From the NCBI GenBank assembly GCA_037126765.1, contig JBBCBC010000030.1, positions 4,560,478 to 4,624,477 on the forward strand: a DNA stretch of 64,000 nt, written 5' to 3'. This document shows positions 44,356 to 56,477 of the stretch, one piece after another. Below the pieces are notes generated by a model. That model saw nothing but the letters and a program-made list of their open reading frames with translations, was not told where the DNA came from and did not search any database. How positions within the stretch are numbered: the first letter of the stretch is position 1; the number at the start of each line of letters is the position of its first letter. The translations under genes were made by a program, and so were the position numbers. The DNA is from Stenogyne calaminthoides (taxonomy: Eukaryota; Streptophyta; Magnoliopsida; Lamiales; Lamiaceae).

Positions 44356-44640
44356 GAGAGAATTCCGTCTCATCTAAAAGCTCAAGCTTGTAGAGAGGGT
44401 CGGGAATAATCTATTTATTTAATTTCCCTCAATACTCCCCCTCACTCGTGGGCCGAATCATTGGCTCTGCTCTCTGGAGAGGAGGCCCAACAGAGTGGAC
44501 AATTTAAATGGGTGGAGTGCTTCCACGGGAATCGAACACACAACCTGGGCTCTGATACCATGAGAGAATTCCGTCTCATCTAAAAGCTCGAGCTTGTAAA
44601 AAGGGTCGGGAATAATCTATTTATTTAATTTCCCTCCACA
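44356..44640 (-). mobile_element. Complete TRIM (terminal-repeat retrotransposon in miniature)
   Basis: Two direct repeats of 80 bp, 44356-44435 and 44561-44640, both starting TGAGAGAATTCCGTCTCATC on + and differing at only a few bases. Read on the minus strand, the first LTR is followed directly by TGGTATCAGAGCCCAGG (44544-44560), a full initiator-tRNA-Met primer-binding site. The other LTR is preceded by the purine tract GAGTGAGGGGGAG. Flanks CTTGA and CTTAA are a 4/5 match to a 5-bp target duplication. The whole element is 285 bp with no coding capacity. Confidence 0.9.
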
Positions 44641-45064
44641 CTTAACCAATAAGTGGGGTGTGGTACATGCTCTAAAGTCTAAACAAGTCAATAAGATCAC
44701 CCTAACTCCATTTTGTGGTTGGTTGAATAATTTATTTTTATTTATTTTAATAAAGGCCAAGTTTCATAGGGTTTTTTTTGGTGGGTCACGAAATTTTTAT
44801 ATTTTAATTTCGGGTGGTAAAATAAAAGTTAAATTACAGTCCTGTAACTTTTTATTTTATTCAATTTTAATCCTTTTTTTATCCAATTTTAATCCTTCTA
44901 TCTAAAAATTCAAATATTGCCTGAAATATATTCCGCCCATTTCAAAAGATAAGCCCAAAACAAAAAAGCCCAACTATAAACCCAAAACAAAAGGAGGCTG
45001 GAGATTCCACCGCCCTTTTCCCTTTTCTTTCATCATTTTTACCGGCAACCGAGAAATCCAGAAA
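44641..45064. other. Upstream region of the frataxin gene
   Basis: AT-rich, then a CT-rich leader just before the start codon. The TRIM ends 424 bp before the frataxin ATG. No other feature is clear. Confidence 0.45.
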
Positions 45065-47848
45065 ATGGCGATTCGTTCATTGAGAAGAACGGTGTTGGGA
45101 GCTTTGAAGATGACTAAGGCATCGACGTCTTCACTTCCAGAAACCCATACTTCTTTGCTGTTTATTCTCTCTAATTATTGCGCAGAGCGTTTAACTTCGG
45201 CTAGTTTATCTCCTTCCTCACGCCCAAATTTCGCTTGCAATAGCATCTATTGCCGCCGTCTCTCTTCCCTGAGTGAGGAGGCTCACGGACCCGCCGCAAT
45301 TAATTATAGGTGACTCTCGAATTTTGCTAATTTTGCTTGTTAGGGAAAATTTTGTACTCGGAGAGGTTTTCCCAATTGGGTTTTTTTTTTTTTTTCGTAG
45401 GATAGGCTTAAACGATTTAATAGTCTTTCGAGGTCATCCCATTTGTTGTTTCTCACTTTAAATGAAAAACTATTAAGTTTCAGTAAGAGAGGTAAAATGG
45501 TAGTAATCGTGTATTTTGTTGAGAAATATGTTCATCTTTCCAATAGTGAATCAAGGATTAAAATCTTGCATTTGTTGAGAAATAACCGAATGAGTTTTAA
45601 TGAGTGATTTTGGCTTATGCATTGATACTTGTGGACAGCTCTGTACTGCAGGAAGATGAATATAACAAGCTGGCGAATTCCACAATCCATGATCTTCTTG
45701 ATAAACTTGAGGTAAATATATTTTTGACAAATTGCAGATTAAATATTACTGAGATATTGAATAGCATATTAGAATCAAAAGGGAAAGGATCATTGCCACT
45801 TGCGACCTTCTGTAAATTTTGTCATATTTATCTCAGCAACAGCCTAGAATGTTGATGCTTTGTTTATATTACCATGTACTCGTTAGACGTGTTTTTTGCT
45901 GTATTTCTTTAATCATATACTTGGTAACTTATTTGTTACATGAGGATTGGGGGATCAATTCAGGGACTTTTCAGAGCGTTCGCTGTTATATAAGGCTCTG
46001 CAGCATCTGTTATTTGCTAAACGCCTTCAAATTATGATCCTTCTTTACCAATTTCCCATTTTGAATATATCTTAAACCTTTTAACTGTTATGGAGCACAC
46101 ATGTACGCTCTCTTTTGATTTCTCTCTATAAATGGTCCACTGAGTGTTTGGATGGTTTTGTTGCCTTGCAGGAGTATGGTGACTCTGTGAAGATTGATGG
46201 TTATGATGTCGACTATGGGGTAAGAAACAAACTAATTGTGAACTGTTTTTATATACCTGCAGTTAGTGTATTGTGGCCGTACACTCAAAAGTATATAATT
46301 TTTTTAATTGTTGCTTCGTTTTATCTATGTTGTGATCATGCATGCCGCATACACATTTAGTGCTAATTACTAGGTAATGATGTCTGTTATAAGACCAATT
46401 ATCTACTTTTTCTATAATGCAAAGACACAATACTCTGTTAGGGATAAATTAGCAATAAGCCCCGAGATATTTTGGAACACGTATTTTTACTTAGATGTTG
46501 ACTATATATTTGTGATCGCATTTCAGAATGAGGTGTTAACATTGAAGCTTGGAAATTTGGGAACTTATGTGATAAACAAGCAAACACCAAATAGACAGAT
46601 TTGGATGTCGTCTCCAGTGAGGTATTGATTTCTCAAAATGAATCAGATTTTACAGTTGTTTGATCTCATACTTTCCGGTTGTGTTTGGATATATCTGTTT
46701 TTAGTTAATTGGGGACGGGCGTGGACTGAAAACTGGAAATTGCAAATACCATATAAAGAAATCATATTCATTTGATATTCCCTCTTTAGAAATTAGTTCA
46801 TAGTTAGTAGTTACGAATGTACATGCTGTGTGTGAGAATCTGAGGTAATGTTTTCAAACTCTTATGGAACCATAGAAGCACTTTTTTTTTTTTGAAAAGT
46901 TGGGTTTTACCAATTTAAAAAAAAAAAGTACTTCTCACTATTCCAAAAGTGTTTGAAAACACCACCTGAGAGCGACATCTCAAACTATTACTCACTCTGA
47001 CCCATTTTAACTGTTTTTCTAGACAAGAATTTTTCTCCCAAAACAATTGTCATTTTACAGTAACCTAAGAAAATTAATTATCATAGTCCAATTTTGCCCT
47101 TCTACTTGTTTCTTGTGATAGTATGCATTAACTAAGCAATAAACATCCTTAATTCGTCATCCTCATAGACTCATAGTGAGTCGGATATAGTATACTCTAA
47201 TTTAGTGCCCCCAAATGATATCCGATCCGAGAAAAAGTCATTTTCGACCTGGATTGCTTAGATACACAACCATTGGTGGACTGATAAAACGTGAAGGAAA
47301 AAAGTGTAGAAATGGTTGAGAGAGAACTAAAGTCACTCTTAATATATTGCTAAACTTATTGTAATCGTATAATGACGATCAAATTGGATCATTTGAATTA
47401 GCTTTACACTTTCCACCAAGTCAAACCGTAATGTCTGCCATTCTCTTCGGGGATCCTGTTCCATGGAAAATCTTTGATTTACACTGAGAAATCAATATTA
47501 TATTGCAGACAAGTTGAATTGTGAGCATGTTCCTTTTCAAAGTTTCGGTGGAATCTAATTAAGTCACTAACTAGGATTAGTACTTTAATAATAATAATAT
47601 CTGCTTTTGCTTATACAAGCACATGATCAAGACAAGTTGCTCCCTTCCATATATAAGTACATGAGCATATATTGACTTTTTTTGTTTGATTATTGAGGCC
47701 TCATTGTCGTTTTTGCAGTGGCCCGTCTCGATTCGACTGGGATCAGAATGCTCAAGCTTGGATATATAGACGTACAAAACAAGATTTGATTAAGGTTCTG
47801 GAAACTGAGCTGGAAAAGCTATGTGAGAAACCCATTACCCTCTCTTAA
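45065..47848 (+). CDS. FH: Frataxin, mitochondrial (FH)
   Basis: Five exons: 45065-45309, 45639-45711, 46172-46219, 46527-46621 and 47719-47848, total 591 nt, 196 residues, all junctions GT-AG with matching phases. Frataxin is a mitochondrial matrix protein that binds iron and stimulates cysteine desulfurase in iron-sulfur cluster assembly. The first exon gives an Arg/Ser-rich presequence (MAIRSLRRTVLG). The core has the acidic helix EDEYNKLANSTIHDLLDKLE, then DVDYGNEVLTLKLGNLGTYVI (read across an exon joint), the signature NKQTPNRQIWMSSPVSGPSR and FDWDQNAQAWIYRR. Length matches plant frataxins (about 190 residues). The start is the first ATG in a good context, and no competing upstream ATG fits. 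Intron 4 is over 1 kb and contains a MITE. No lesion was seen. Confidence 0.95.
46843..46971. mobile_element. MITE in frataxin intron 4
   Basis: The ends GGTAATGTTTTCAAAC and GTTTGAAAACACCACC are inverted copies, flanked by TGA on both sides, a possible 3-bp target duplication. About 128 bp. Confidence 0.6.
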
Positions 47849-48500
47849 CTTCATTAAAAACAAGATTTCGCTTGCCTAAAACTTCTTCATACACAAATCC
47901 TATCATGCTACACCTTGACTGCTTACAAGCCGTCTTCCTTTCGTCCCGTTTCTGCTTATAGTATAGCAAGCAATTTATATCCGGGCTCTGTTCTATTACG
48001 GAAAATTGGCAAACGTTGTACACCATGATAAATGTTCGAAAATTCTGTGATGATGTGCTTAGAAGTTCATTGTGGAGTTTCTGCTAAAGATTATAGTCCC
48101 TGTGTAATAATGTCTTCATTTTCTTGTATCTTTTCCTTACATGTGTAGGGAATTTCTCAGGTTCTTGTATACAAAATATTAGGCCTATGATTTTTTTCTC
48201 TGAGATATATTTTTTCTCTATTTTTGGGACAAAACAGAATATTTGTCTCATTCATACTCCTATAAGATAAAATACATTAAACTGAAAACAATTCAGGATA
48301 TTTAACGATTGGTATTAAATTAAATGTGATGGCAACAACTATGCTGACAATGATTTTTATTTTTCTTATCGCATATTTTTTTACAAAATATTGCTGATAC
48401 GTGATTAATATATAACACGTGTATTTTAAAATAGAAGCCTCTTAATAGTGTAAATGTCGTTATAAAATAAAATATATTCCCTCGAGGCTCTAACCCACTA
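47849..48500. other. Spacer downstream of frataxin
   Basis: 3' UTR and AT-rich DNA; no gene seen. Confidence 0.45.
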
Positions 48501-48507
48501 TAATTAA

Positions 48508-48690
48508 TATTTTCTCCATCTTAAATTAGTTTTTACAATTACTTTTTGCTCATGTTTTAGTTAGTCAGTTATATTAATAATTAAAATGATAAAGTGATTT
48601 TTAAGAAAGAATATGATTAATACAAAATTTATTCACTAAAACACGAGTTAAATAGTAATTGTGAAAACTGATATGGGACGGAGGTAGTAT
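48508..48690. mobile_element. Stowaway-type MITE (degenerate)
   Basis: Inverted ends: CTCCATCTTAAATTAGTTTT at the left and, inverted, CTACCTCCGTCCCATATCAG at the right. The inner blocks TTTTTACAATTAC and GTAATTGTGAAAA also pair. Confidence 0.55.
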
Positions 48691-49169
48691 TTAAGAATGC
48701 AAAATACTTCATATTGGAGTTTGAGTTAAGAAAATTATTAAGTAGCAATATGCATAATATGGCATTTTTTCATTTTACTTATCAAACATAGAGTAAATTT
48801 GTTTAATTAATACATATTTTCACAAAAAAAAATAAAAAAATTCAAGTTGAATCTATTAAATTGATCCTAATAAATATCTTGAGAGTTGTTGAGTGAATAT
48901 GTAAATTTAGGCCACACAAATGACAAAACTAAACTACCATCAAATCAATCAACAAATTTCCACCACAAGATATGTGGGCCCATTTTGATTCTCTGCCCTT
49001 TCTTTCATTTATTTAATTTGTGACCAATCCCTTTAATTACTCTCAACTATTATTGATTATTAAAGAGAGAGAAGTACCAAAAATGTATTGTTTTGACGTT
49101 TATATTTAATGAAATAATAGCATGTGGGTCAGTGTTTTGATGTTAATCCCAAATTTAAATTTAAGCAGT

Positions 49170-49995
49170 AGGTCTGTTTAAAACCTATTATATAATAGGT
49201 CTTGGAAAGAATGGGGCCCGTTTAAAATCGGATCTTTTGGCCCTGACCGATTAGTCCGTGGGTTAACTGAGTCAGCCCGTTTAGTCCGTTTATATTTATA
49301 TATACTCAAGTTTTTTATTTTATTTTATTTTCTAATTTTTCAATTAATTTTTTAAAAAGTTTTTTCACAAATTTAAATAAGGTAAAAATCAATTATGGCC
49401 AATCAATTACAAATTAAATATTTTTATTTGATTTAGTCAATTAATAATTAATTCTCTCCAATTTAATATTTTTTAACAGTTTTCAATTTCTATTGAATTG
49501 AATAAATAAGTAAAATATTAATTTAATATAAAATAATAATATAATATTTTTATAAATTCTATTATGAAATTTGTTCATAATATGAAACTGATATCATTAT
49601 AATTATAAATTAATATTATGGTATTAATTTATAAATGTGATGATACACATTATATATTATTAATTAATTTCATGGGAACTTTGCTAAATTATGTTATTAA
49701 AGATGATGAGAACTAATTTTATATTTTGAACATTTGTTATTAAAGATGATGGGGCAGTCTGGATCGAATATTTGTCATTATGTAATGTTCATGTTTGAAT
49801 ATTTTTTATTATTTTTTATTTTTTTTCGGAGCCTGTTAGGTGATCCGTTTAGTCCATAACCCGCTAGGATTAGGGTTATATCTCAACTATTATGGTCCGT
49901 TTAAAATGAACCGCTTAAGGTCCGAGACCGTTTGACCAGCAACCCTGTAGGATTAGCCCTAATAAGTTAGGGTCGACCCATTTAACATCTCTAGG
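49170..49995. mobile_element. Decayed hAT-like element
   Basis: Flanking blocks rich in CCGTTTAGTCCG/GGTCCGTTTAAAAT motifs enclose about 500 bp of AT-rich DNA. The right end, inverted, reads AGAGATGTTAAATGGGTCGA, similar to hAT termini. The left end is unclear, so the boundaries are approximate. Confidence 0.35.
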
Positions 49996-50090
49996 TTAGT
50001 GGGTGTGCTAGTAAATACCTAAACCACAATTTTTTTCTTGGGTCGACGTATTTCGTCATTTTATATTATAGCATCATCAATTTATCATTA

Positions 50091-50284
50091 TACTCCATCC
50101 GTCCCAAGATGATTGCAATACATAAATTGAATCGCAAATCAAGTAAAATGGGTTTGAGTGGAATAAAATAAGGGTATTGTGAGTATATTAATATTATGTT
50201 TGTTTCCATTTTAGGAGTGTTGCAGTAATATTGAGACGTCCAAATAAGACAAATGTTGCAATAATCACGGGACGGAGGAGTATT
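50091..50284. mobile_element. Stowaway-type MITE
   Basis: CTCCATCCGTCCCAAGATGA at the left is matched by inverted CTCCTCCGTCCCGTGAT at the right, flanked by TA. These are the CTCCNTCCGTCCC ends typical of plant Stowaway/Tc1-Mariner MITEs. Confidence 0.8.
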
Positions 50285-50289
50285 ATATA

Positions 50290-51340
50290 TGTCGCACATT
50301 TCATGTTGGAGGCATTAGATCATCAAAGATTACAACTTCAAATTTTGATAATGTTGATTAATTTACTTTATCGTGTTATGATTATCCAAAAACACCAATT
50401 ACATTGCAGGATAAAAACTGCAGCATCGATATTATTCTCAACGTTTGAGATTGAGTGAGTATTTGTTGGAACTTGCATACTTTAGCATGAAATTTATATA
50501 ATTATATTTTTAAATTAATATCATTACATAGTATAAATTAAGATCATAATATTAAATATTATTAATATTAATTATAAGAGTAGTTGTATTAATTTATAAA
50601 TATAATGATTTTCGTTTCATAAAAAAAATTGTGTTAAAAATTAATGAGATGAAATAAGTTATTTAAAAAAAAATATCTTAGTCGGGAATTAATTAGATGA
50701 AAGAGTAGAAGGTACATTTCAGTTGAAAAATCAACTATACAAATAAATATACCATCTAATCTAGAGTATCAAAAAAATTAATCAAAAATATATTTAGATA
50801 CCAAAACAACATTTCCAGTTATTACATTGCATTAGTACAAGATATACATATAATTTTGACGAGGGAGTTTTATGTGAAACGGTCTTATAAGCTGATATTT
50901 CGTATTAATAGAGTTATGCTTCCTTTTAGATAATCATTAGATCGAAGATCCATAAATTCATTGATCATACCATATATATAACTCGTCACATACGAGTTTT
51001 GTCACCTTGAGCCCTTGTGTGAGACGGTCTCCTACATGTGACAATTTCATTTTAAGATTCGAGTCATACTTAATTTTAAAACATAATTAAATTGGGATTT
51101 CATGAACCCATGATCATATAACACGATAAATAAGATTCATCTCAATTAGATCGTCTAATACAATTTTGTCATTTAAAAAAAAAAATTCTCGTCTCTCTAC
51201 TTAGTTTTCTAATCGAGCTTTAATCGATTAATGGTCACAATTAATCGTACAATACCAGGCTGGAAAAATAAAGCTAGAAGCCGACTTTTAATAAAGACAG
51301 CTCATAAAAAAAAGATTAATATACCAAAAGTCGAATCTTA
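50290..51340. other. AT-rich intergenic DNA
   Basis: No gene recognised. Contains GTGAGACGGTCT-type motifs near 50875 and 51010, a sequence that recurs at 54660 and 59180. Confidence 0.45.
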
Positions 51341-51451
51341 AGGGCGTATTTTGAAACACGCTTCCAGAAGCACTTATTTTCAAAGTCCCCTCTCACATCT
51401 TTTAAAAATAAGTGCTTCTGAAAGCTGTTTTAAGTGTTTCAAAACACGACC
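51341..51451. mobile_element. Tourist-like MITE, nearly perfect foldback
   Basis: Ends GGGCGTATTTTGAAACAC and inverted GGTCGTGTTTTGAAACAC, with a further inner pair AGAAGCACTTATTTT / AAAATAAGTGCTTCT. TAA flanks both sides, the expected target duplication. 111 bp. Confidence 0.75.
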
Positions 51452-52506
51452 TAAATAGTAGCACCGGCAAGTTTAAGCCACAAGTGATTTCCGGCCATAA
51501 GTTTATGATTAAATTATTCTCGATTTGATTTAAATATTTAATTAGTCAAGCAAACCTAATCACAAGATATTTTGGACGATAATATTGAAGAAATAAAATA
51601 TCTTCTATCGAATTACGGCAAATGTGGGTCACACGTTTGAGGTTGTCTTCATTCATAGCCAAATTGGTGGTGCACTGCAGTCTTCGTTGAATCCCTTTAA
51701 AAAAATATATATATATACCACAAGTTTACGCCATTAAAAAAATGCATGCTCTAAATTTTAAGCCATAAGCTGCCATATTAGCCACATCATAAGATATTTT
51801 ATTTGTTTTTAATATATATTTTTTTGAATAGACATAGAAGAATTTATTGAAAAAGTAAATTGGATTATTGGAACTAAGTATAAATATGAAATGAACTTGA
51901 CTCCAAAACCTATATGAAACTTTAAACACTGAAATAAGTTACAAAATGAACTCTTGATGCATGAAACAACTCTCTTACTAGGGGGATTTTATTTGTTTAC
52001 AGTTAATTAACTGTTGTTTAATAGTACATTTTATCACTTGATGTATTGGATAATGGAGAAGTGAATTATAATTAATTTATTGAATCTCAATTCAAAATCA
52101 CAAAGAAAAGTTACATGCACAGTGTGCTAAAATTACAGCTTCGATTCACAGTTAAATGCTACGACATAATAATAATATACATCAATTTGCAGTTCAAATG
52201 ATCTTAGTTTGTTCACAGGGCATTCACAAATCTCAACATGCATGTTAGCATATAATAATTTATTAATAGGTATAAAACGATTATATATACGTAGGTATAT
52301 TTGCACTTTCGCATGTAATTTTAACAATATATGCAATCTCGTTTGTAGCTAATAATAATTAAGTTGGTATGCTGTGAAACTTGTTCACCGTGAAACTGAT
52401 TTTTTTTAACAGACATACTCTGTAGTAATATAAGTCGCGTCATTCAGTTATCACTACGACACTCTTTGCTATAATATAAGTTACATCATTCACTTTATTG
52501 AATAAT
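51452..52506. other. AT-rich intergenic DNA
   Basis: No gene, RNA gene or bounded element seen. Confidence 0.45.
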
Positions 52507-52732
52507 ACTCCCTCCGTCCCAAACGAACCTTCACACTTTCTATTTTGGGCCGTCTCATTTCAATCTTCACACCCAAAAAAAATGGCAAAGAATCTTATCA
52601 TCTCCACCACACAATCTCCACTCTCACAATCTCCATCTTTTATCCCCTTTAAAAAGTCAATAAAGCCATTTTTTCTTAAACTGTGTGCCGATCAAAGTGT
52701 GAAGATTAAAATGGAACGGAGGGAGTACTCTT
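52507..52732. mobile_element. Stowaway-type MITE
   Basis: TACTCCCTCCGTCCCAAACG at the left, inverted TACTCCCTCCGTTCCATTTT at the right, with inner pairing of CTTCACAC with GTGTGAAG. About 225 bp. Confidence 0.8.
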
Positions 52733-53190
52733 TATAGTAAAACGTCACACCATTTACGATAAAAAATCATACTCTTTAATAATATAAGTCACACTCCTTA
52801 ACCAGTTTCACCGTGAAACTTATTTACACTATACTTTATCATAATAATTTGCATAAAAATTTTGTAGTCTAGTAGTCATTATTTACAGTTTTCAATTAAA
52901 ATTCTGCTGAAATCAAAATTAAGCCAAAATAAAAAATAAATAATCATAATAACAAGCAACGTGAAGAACAATCTCATCCGGTGAATATAAATGTCCGAAT
53001 TTTCGTATAAACCCTATTAATCCTAATTCTAATCCAAATTCAAACCCATTCCAAATTTTCAAACCAACGCAATCCCATTTCTTTTTTACAAAAACCAATT
53101 TAGTAATCAAAGTACTCAAACACAACCTGAAATTTGTCAGTATTAATCAGTACTCAAATCTAACGGCTAAGAATGAGCACAAAATCAGAT

Positions 53191-53929
53191 CTACGGCCCC
53201 TGAGAAGCGCCGAGTTCCGTTATCTTTTGGCCTTGATCCGTACCCGTTTCTTCGCGGCGAAAACTCTTCAACGAATCCAGAACCCCCGATTCACACACCT
53301 CAACCCGACCCGGCTCAATAACCCGAAATTTCTTTCTAGAAGAGGTTTCATCCGCTTCCGCCGCCGAATCGGACGGCGGAGGATTACATATATTCCGGTA
53401 AGATGACGTGTTGCTTTGATCGTCCTGCCATTTCACAACCCAACCTCAATGTTTAGTAATTAACTAATTATCTGATTTTTTTTAATTAATTTTTTTTAGA
53501 GAGAGAAAAGCATACCTCAGAGTCATTATCGATCCTGATCCGCTTCCTCGAAACGACGTCGTCTTCACCGCTCATAGACTCTTCCACACTGGAGCTACTC
53601 TCGGACGGCGGCGGCGGCGACCACGGAACTACCTGATTCTCTTCAACCACCTCCTCAATTTCCTCCGATTCCGACTCTTCGTCGCTGCTGTCGTCACAAA
53701 TTTCCCGATCCACGCATTGTTCGCAGATGGAGACGGTAGGCCCGAGTTTACCGCCGGCGGCCGACCACGGCGTCGGCGACTGGCACACGTGGCAGAGGAG
53801 GTTTCTGGAATGCCGCGCCACCAGGAAGTTAGCGGAGTGGACCTTGGCGTCGCAGTCCCAGCATAAGCTCGCCTGGTCCGATTCGCAGTGCATCCGCGCC
53901 TTCGCTTTGCACAACTCGCACTTCTTCAT
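53191..53929 (-). CDS. B-box zinc-finger protein
   Basis: Two exons (minus): 53929-53516 and 53424-53191, total 648 nt, 215 residues, phase 0 joint. The N-terminal B-box (residues 4-40) has every zinc ligand: C4, C7, C15, D18, C23, C26, H31 and H40. A second, degenerate box follows (C46, C49, C69, C72, lacking the histidines). Next come an acidic Glu/Ser stretch at about 77-98, a Pro/Ser segment and a basic SRKRIRI, a likely nuclear signal. There is no CCT domain. B-box proteins are nuclear regulators or cofactors in light, hormone and flowering responses. Which BBX subgroup this belongs to is not clear from sequence alone. The start is the only in-frame ATG before the first cysteines. Confidence 0.85.
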
Positions 53930-54179
53930 CTCCGATCTGATAAAAAAAAAAAAAAAACTCCGATTTCACCCCTACGATTTCCGCAACACAAAATTCTCAA
54001 TCCGAGTGCAGAACGATCCACAAAACTTGAAAGGAAGAGATGGAGCCTTAAGCCTTTCGTGAGAAAAAAGATGAGAGAGAAAGTGGTAACCAATAAGAGA
54101 GAGAAAGAGAAAGAATGGTGTGAGAAGGTGAGGAGGAGAATATATGAAGCAAGTTGAAATTGCAGTCAACAACAGTAAA

Positions 54180-55150
54180 CACCCTCGTTTCTGGGTGAAT
54201 GACGAAATTACCCCTTACCAAATACTAGGTCATGCTCATACTTCTATTCATACTGATACGGGCCCACGTGTAAAAAGAATAGGTATGCATAACGTGTGTA
54301 CGCTACCACACGCACATTACACTTCCATTTTTTATTTTTTTTCACTTGAAATTGTAAATTAAAAAAACGATAAAGATATATTTAATAAATATTGTGTTTA
54401 ACAAAAGAAAAAATTTCTAGGATATATTTATAAGAAAAATTATTTAACAATTATAAATCACAAATGTATATTTTTTCAAAATTAAATTAAATATCTCAAA
54501 AATATAAAAATCATTCTCCATTCACATTTTCTTTAAACACGCAACAACTAAACAATCATAAAGTAAATAAACACACTTGCGTTAAACGGAATATAATTTT
54601 GACATGACATTTTATCATTTTAAGGAGTAGATGTCAATTTATATTTATTTATTCTGTCTCATATACGAGATCGTCTCATTTGAAATTTTTTCTAAAATAA
54701 ATATAGACAAAAGTTTCAGTAAACTCAAATTCACATGAGGCCATTTTTATTTATTAAATATCACTATGATACATACTCAATATCAATATTGTGCAAAAAT
54801 ATTATCCGTATATATAAAATCAAATATTTTTTAAATATTAACGGAGTAGTATTTATTCATAACTCAAATATTAGAAAAAAAAAAAAAGATCGTGTGAATC
54901 CAGTTCACAAAATTGCTCATGAATATTTTATTTCTTTTAAAACACCCCTCTCCATATTATTTTTTATTAATATATAGTTGGATAACGCGTCTATGTAAAG
55001 TAGCTATTTTAATGAGCGGCTACCGTCCGCACATGATATACTCCTATCTTAAAAATTCCGATAAAAAAAAAACTCCTATCTTAAAATGTTTTAAGGGAGA
55101 TTATTTAAATGGAAGAATTAACATTCAATAATAATATTGTATCACCAAAG
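54180..55150. other. AT-rich spacer upstream of the B-box gene
   Basis: Apart from a presumed GA/CT-rich leader near 53930-54140, no gene or clear element is seen. Confidence 0.45.
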
Positions 55151-55153
55151 TAA

Positions 55154-55408
55154 GAGCCCGTTTTATATGACTAGGGAATGGTAATGGTAATAAGTATTAT
55201 TGAGTGGTCAATCATTAAGGATTATCGATTGCATTATTATTGCTTGGCTATAACATCAACAATGAGTATCATGTGAGGTGAGTTGAGTAGGTGATCGCAA
55301 TCAATTATTTATTTCTATTCCCATTACCAATATATCAAATCCAACATACAACATCAATATAATTAATTCTCATTACCCACTTCCATTACCCCAATCAAGC
55401 GGGCCCTA
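55154..55408. mobile_element. Tourist-like MITE
   Basis: Ends GAGCCCGTTTTATATGACTA and inverted GGGCCCGCTTGATTGGGGTA, both with AATGG-type inner motifs, flanked by TAA on each side. About 255 bp. Confidence 0.6.
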
Positions 55409-55890
55409 AATAATATCTTGAGGTTGGGGCAAAGTTGGAATTTCAGGGGGCCGGAAGATACATTCCTTGTCCCTCGATAAGAGGTTTGTTGGGTGGGTGT
55501 TTGATGTGTGGCAGTAAAAAAAAAGTGGTATAAATAATCGGGAAGGCGTGTCAAACGGTGATGGAGGTTGCCATTTGTCCACAAATTTGAGGACCGAATT
55601 GAGTTGGTGGGACCCACCGGGGGACCCCTGCCTCCTTCCAATGGTGCAACGACGAAGATTATTTTGATTGGCTGTTGATGACGTGTCGCCCCCAGATCCT
55701 AATCCTCTGACGTGGATATTTCTGTGTCGTGGACCACGTGACCTGCACCTGACCACCACTTGCCAATTAATCCTACTTCCGCCTGGGCCATCAAGTCGTA
55801 AGAGCCCTACTCTTTTGAGCTGGGCCTTAAATCCGTTGGGCCGGTTATTCAATGACCCCATAATCTTTTCTTTTTCAAACAAAATATTTT
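55409..55890. other. GC-richer non-coding segment
   Basis: About 480 bp, noticeably less AT-rich than its surroundings, with ACGTG motifs near 55680, 55711 and 55735 (CCACGTGACC is a G-box). Overlapping ORFs on both strands have no recognisable domain. It could be a promoter or a decayed gene; nothing decides. Confidence 0.35.
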
Positions 55891-55891
55891 T

Positions 55892-56205
55892 AGGAGCCCG
55901 TTTGTTTAGTGACGTGGGATTATAGAGGATATGTAATTATGTTGATATATTTTAACATATGTGATATATTTAACTTTTTTACATATTTTTTAAGATGTAT
56001 TGTAATTTATAATATAGAAATTCAAGAAATAGTTCTTGGTATTAAAAATAATAGGAGATGGTATGAATAATCCAACCAAAATGGGAAAATAGAATACAGG
56101 CTTTCGAGCAGGAGGGAAAATGCATTAATAATAACAAACACTTGAAATGGTAAGAAATGATTTCTTATCCCTTCTTTTCTAGGGTAAGAAACGGGCTCTA
56201 GTTGT
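55892..56205. mobile_element. MITE with GAGCCCGTTT ends
   Basis: GAGCCCGTTTGTTTAGTGAC at the left is matched by inverted GAGCCCGTTTCTTACCC at the right. Same terminal style as the element at 55154. Confidence 0.55.
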
Positions 56206-56477
56206 TTAAATTATCAAACGTAATAGGAGTAGTATAAAATTTGGATAAAAATTACAATTATTTCCTATAAAATTGCTCAAATTGTCAAAAGATTACTAGT
56301 ATAATTTAAGAGAACACCCAGAAGTGTTCAAATTTTACCAAACCAGTATGAATAATTGATTTATCACCATGTCATATCAGTCTATCGCCATACACAATCA
56401 ACAGTCACAAAACTAAGGTACTACATAAGATAGCAGTCTGAAATTTGAACAAAAAGACCAATGACACAATGCAATAT

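Noticed and set aside
44520..44560. tRNA-like words (GTTCGATTCCCGTGG on the minus strand, TGGTATCAGAGCC)
   Set aside because: They belong to the TRIM internal region and its primer-binding site; no cloverleaf with acceptor stem can be drawn.
45604..46628. Several plus-strand ORFs of 60-83 codons around the frataxin exons
   Set aside because: They are frataxin exons read through into introns; splice sites and phases show the real structure.
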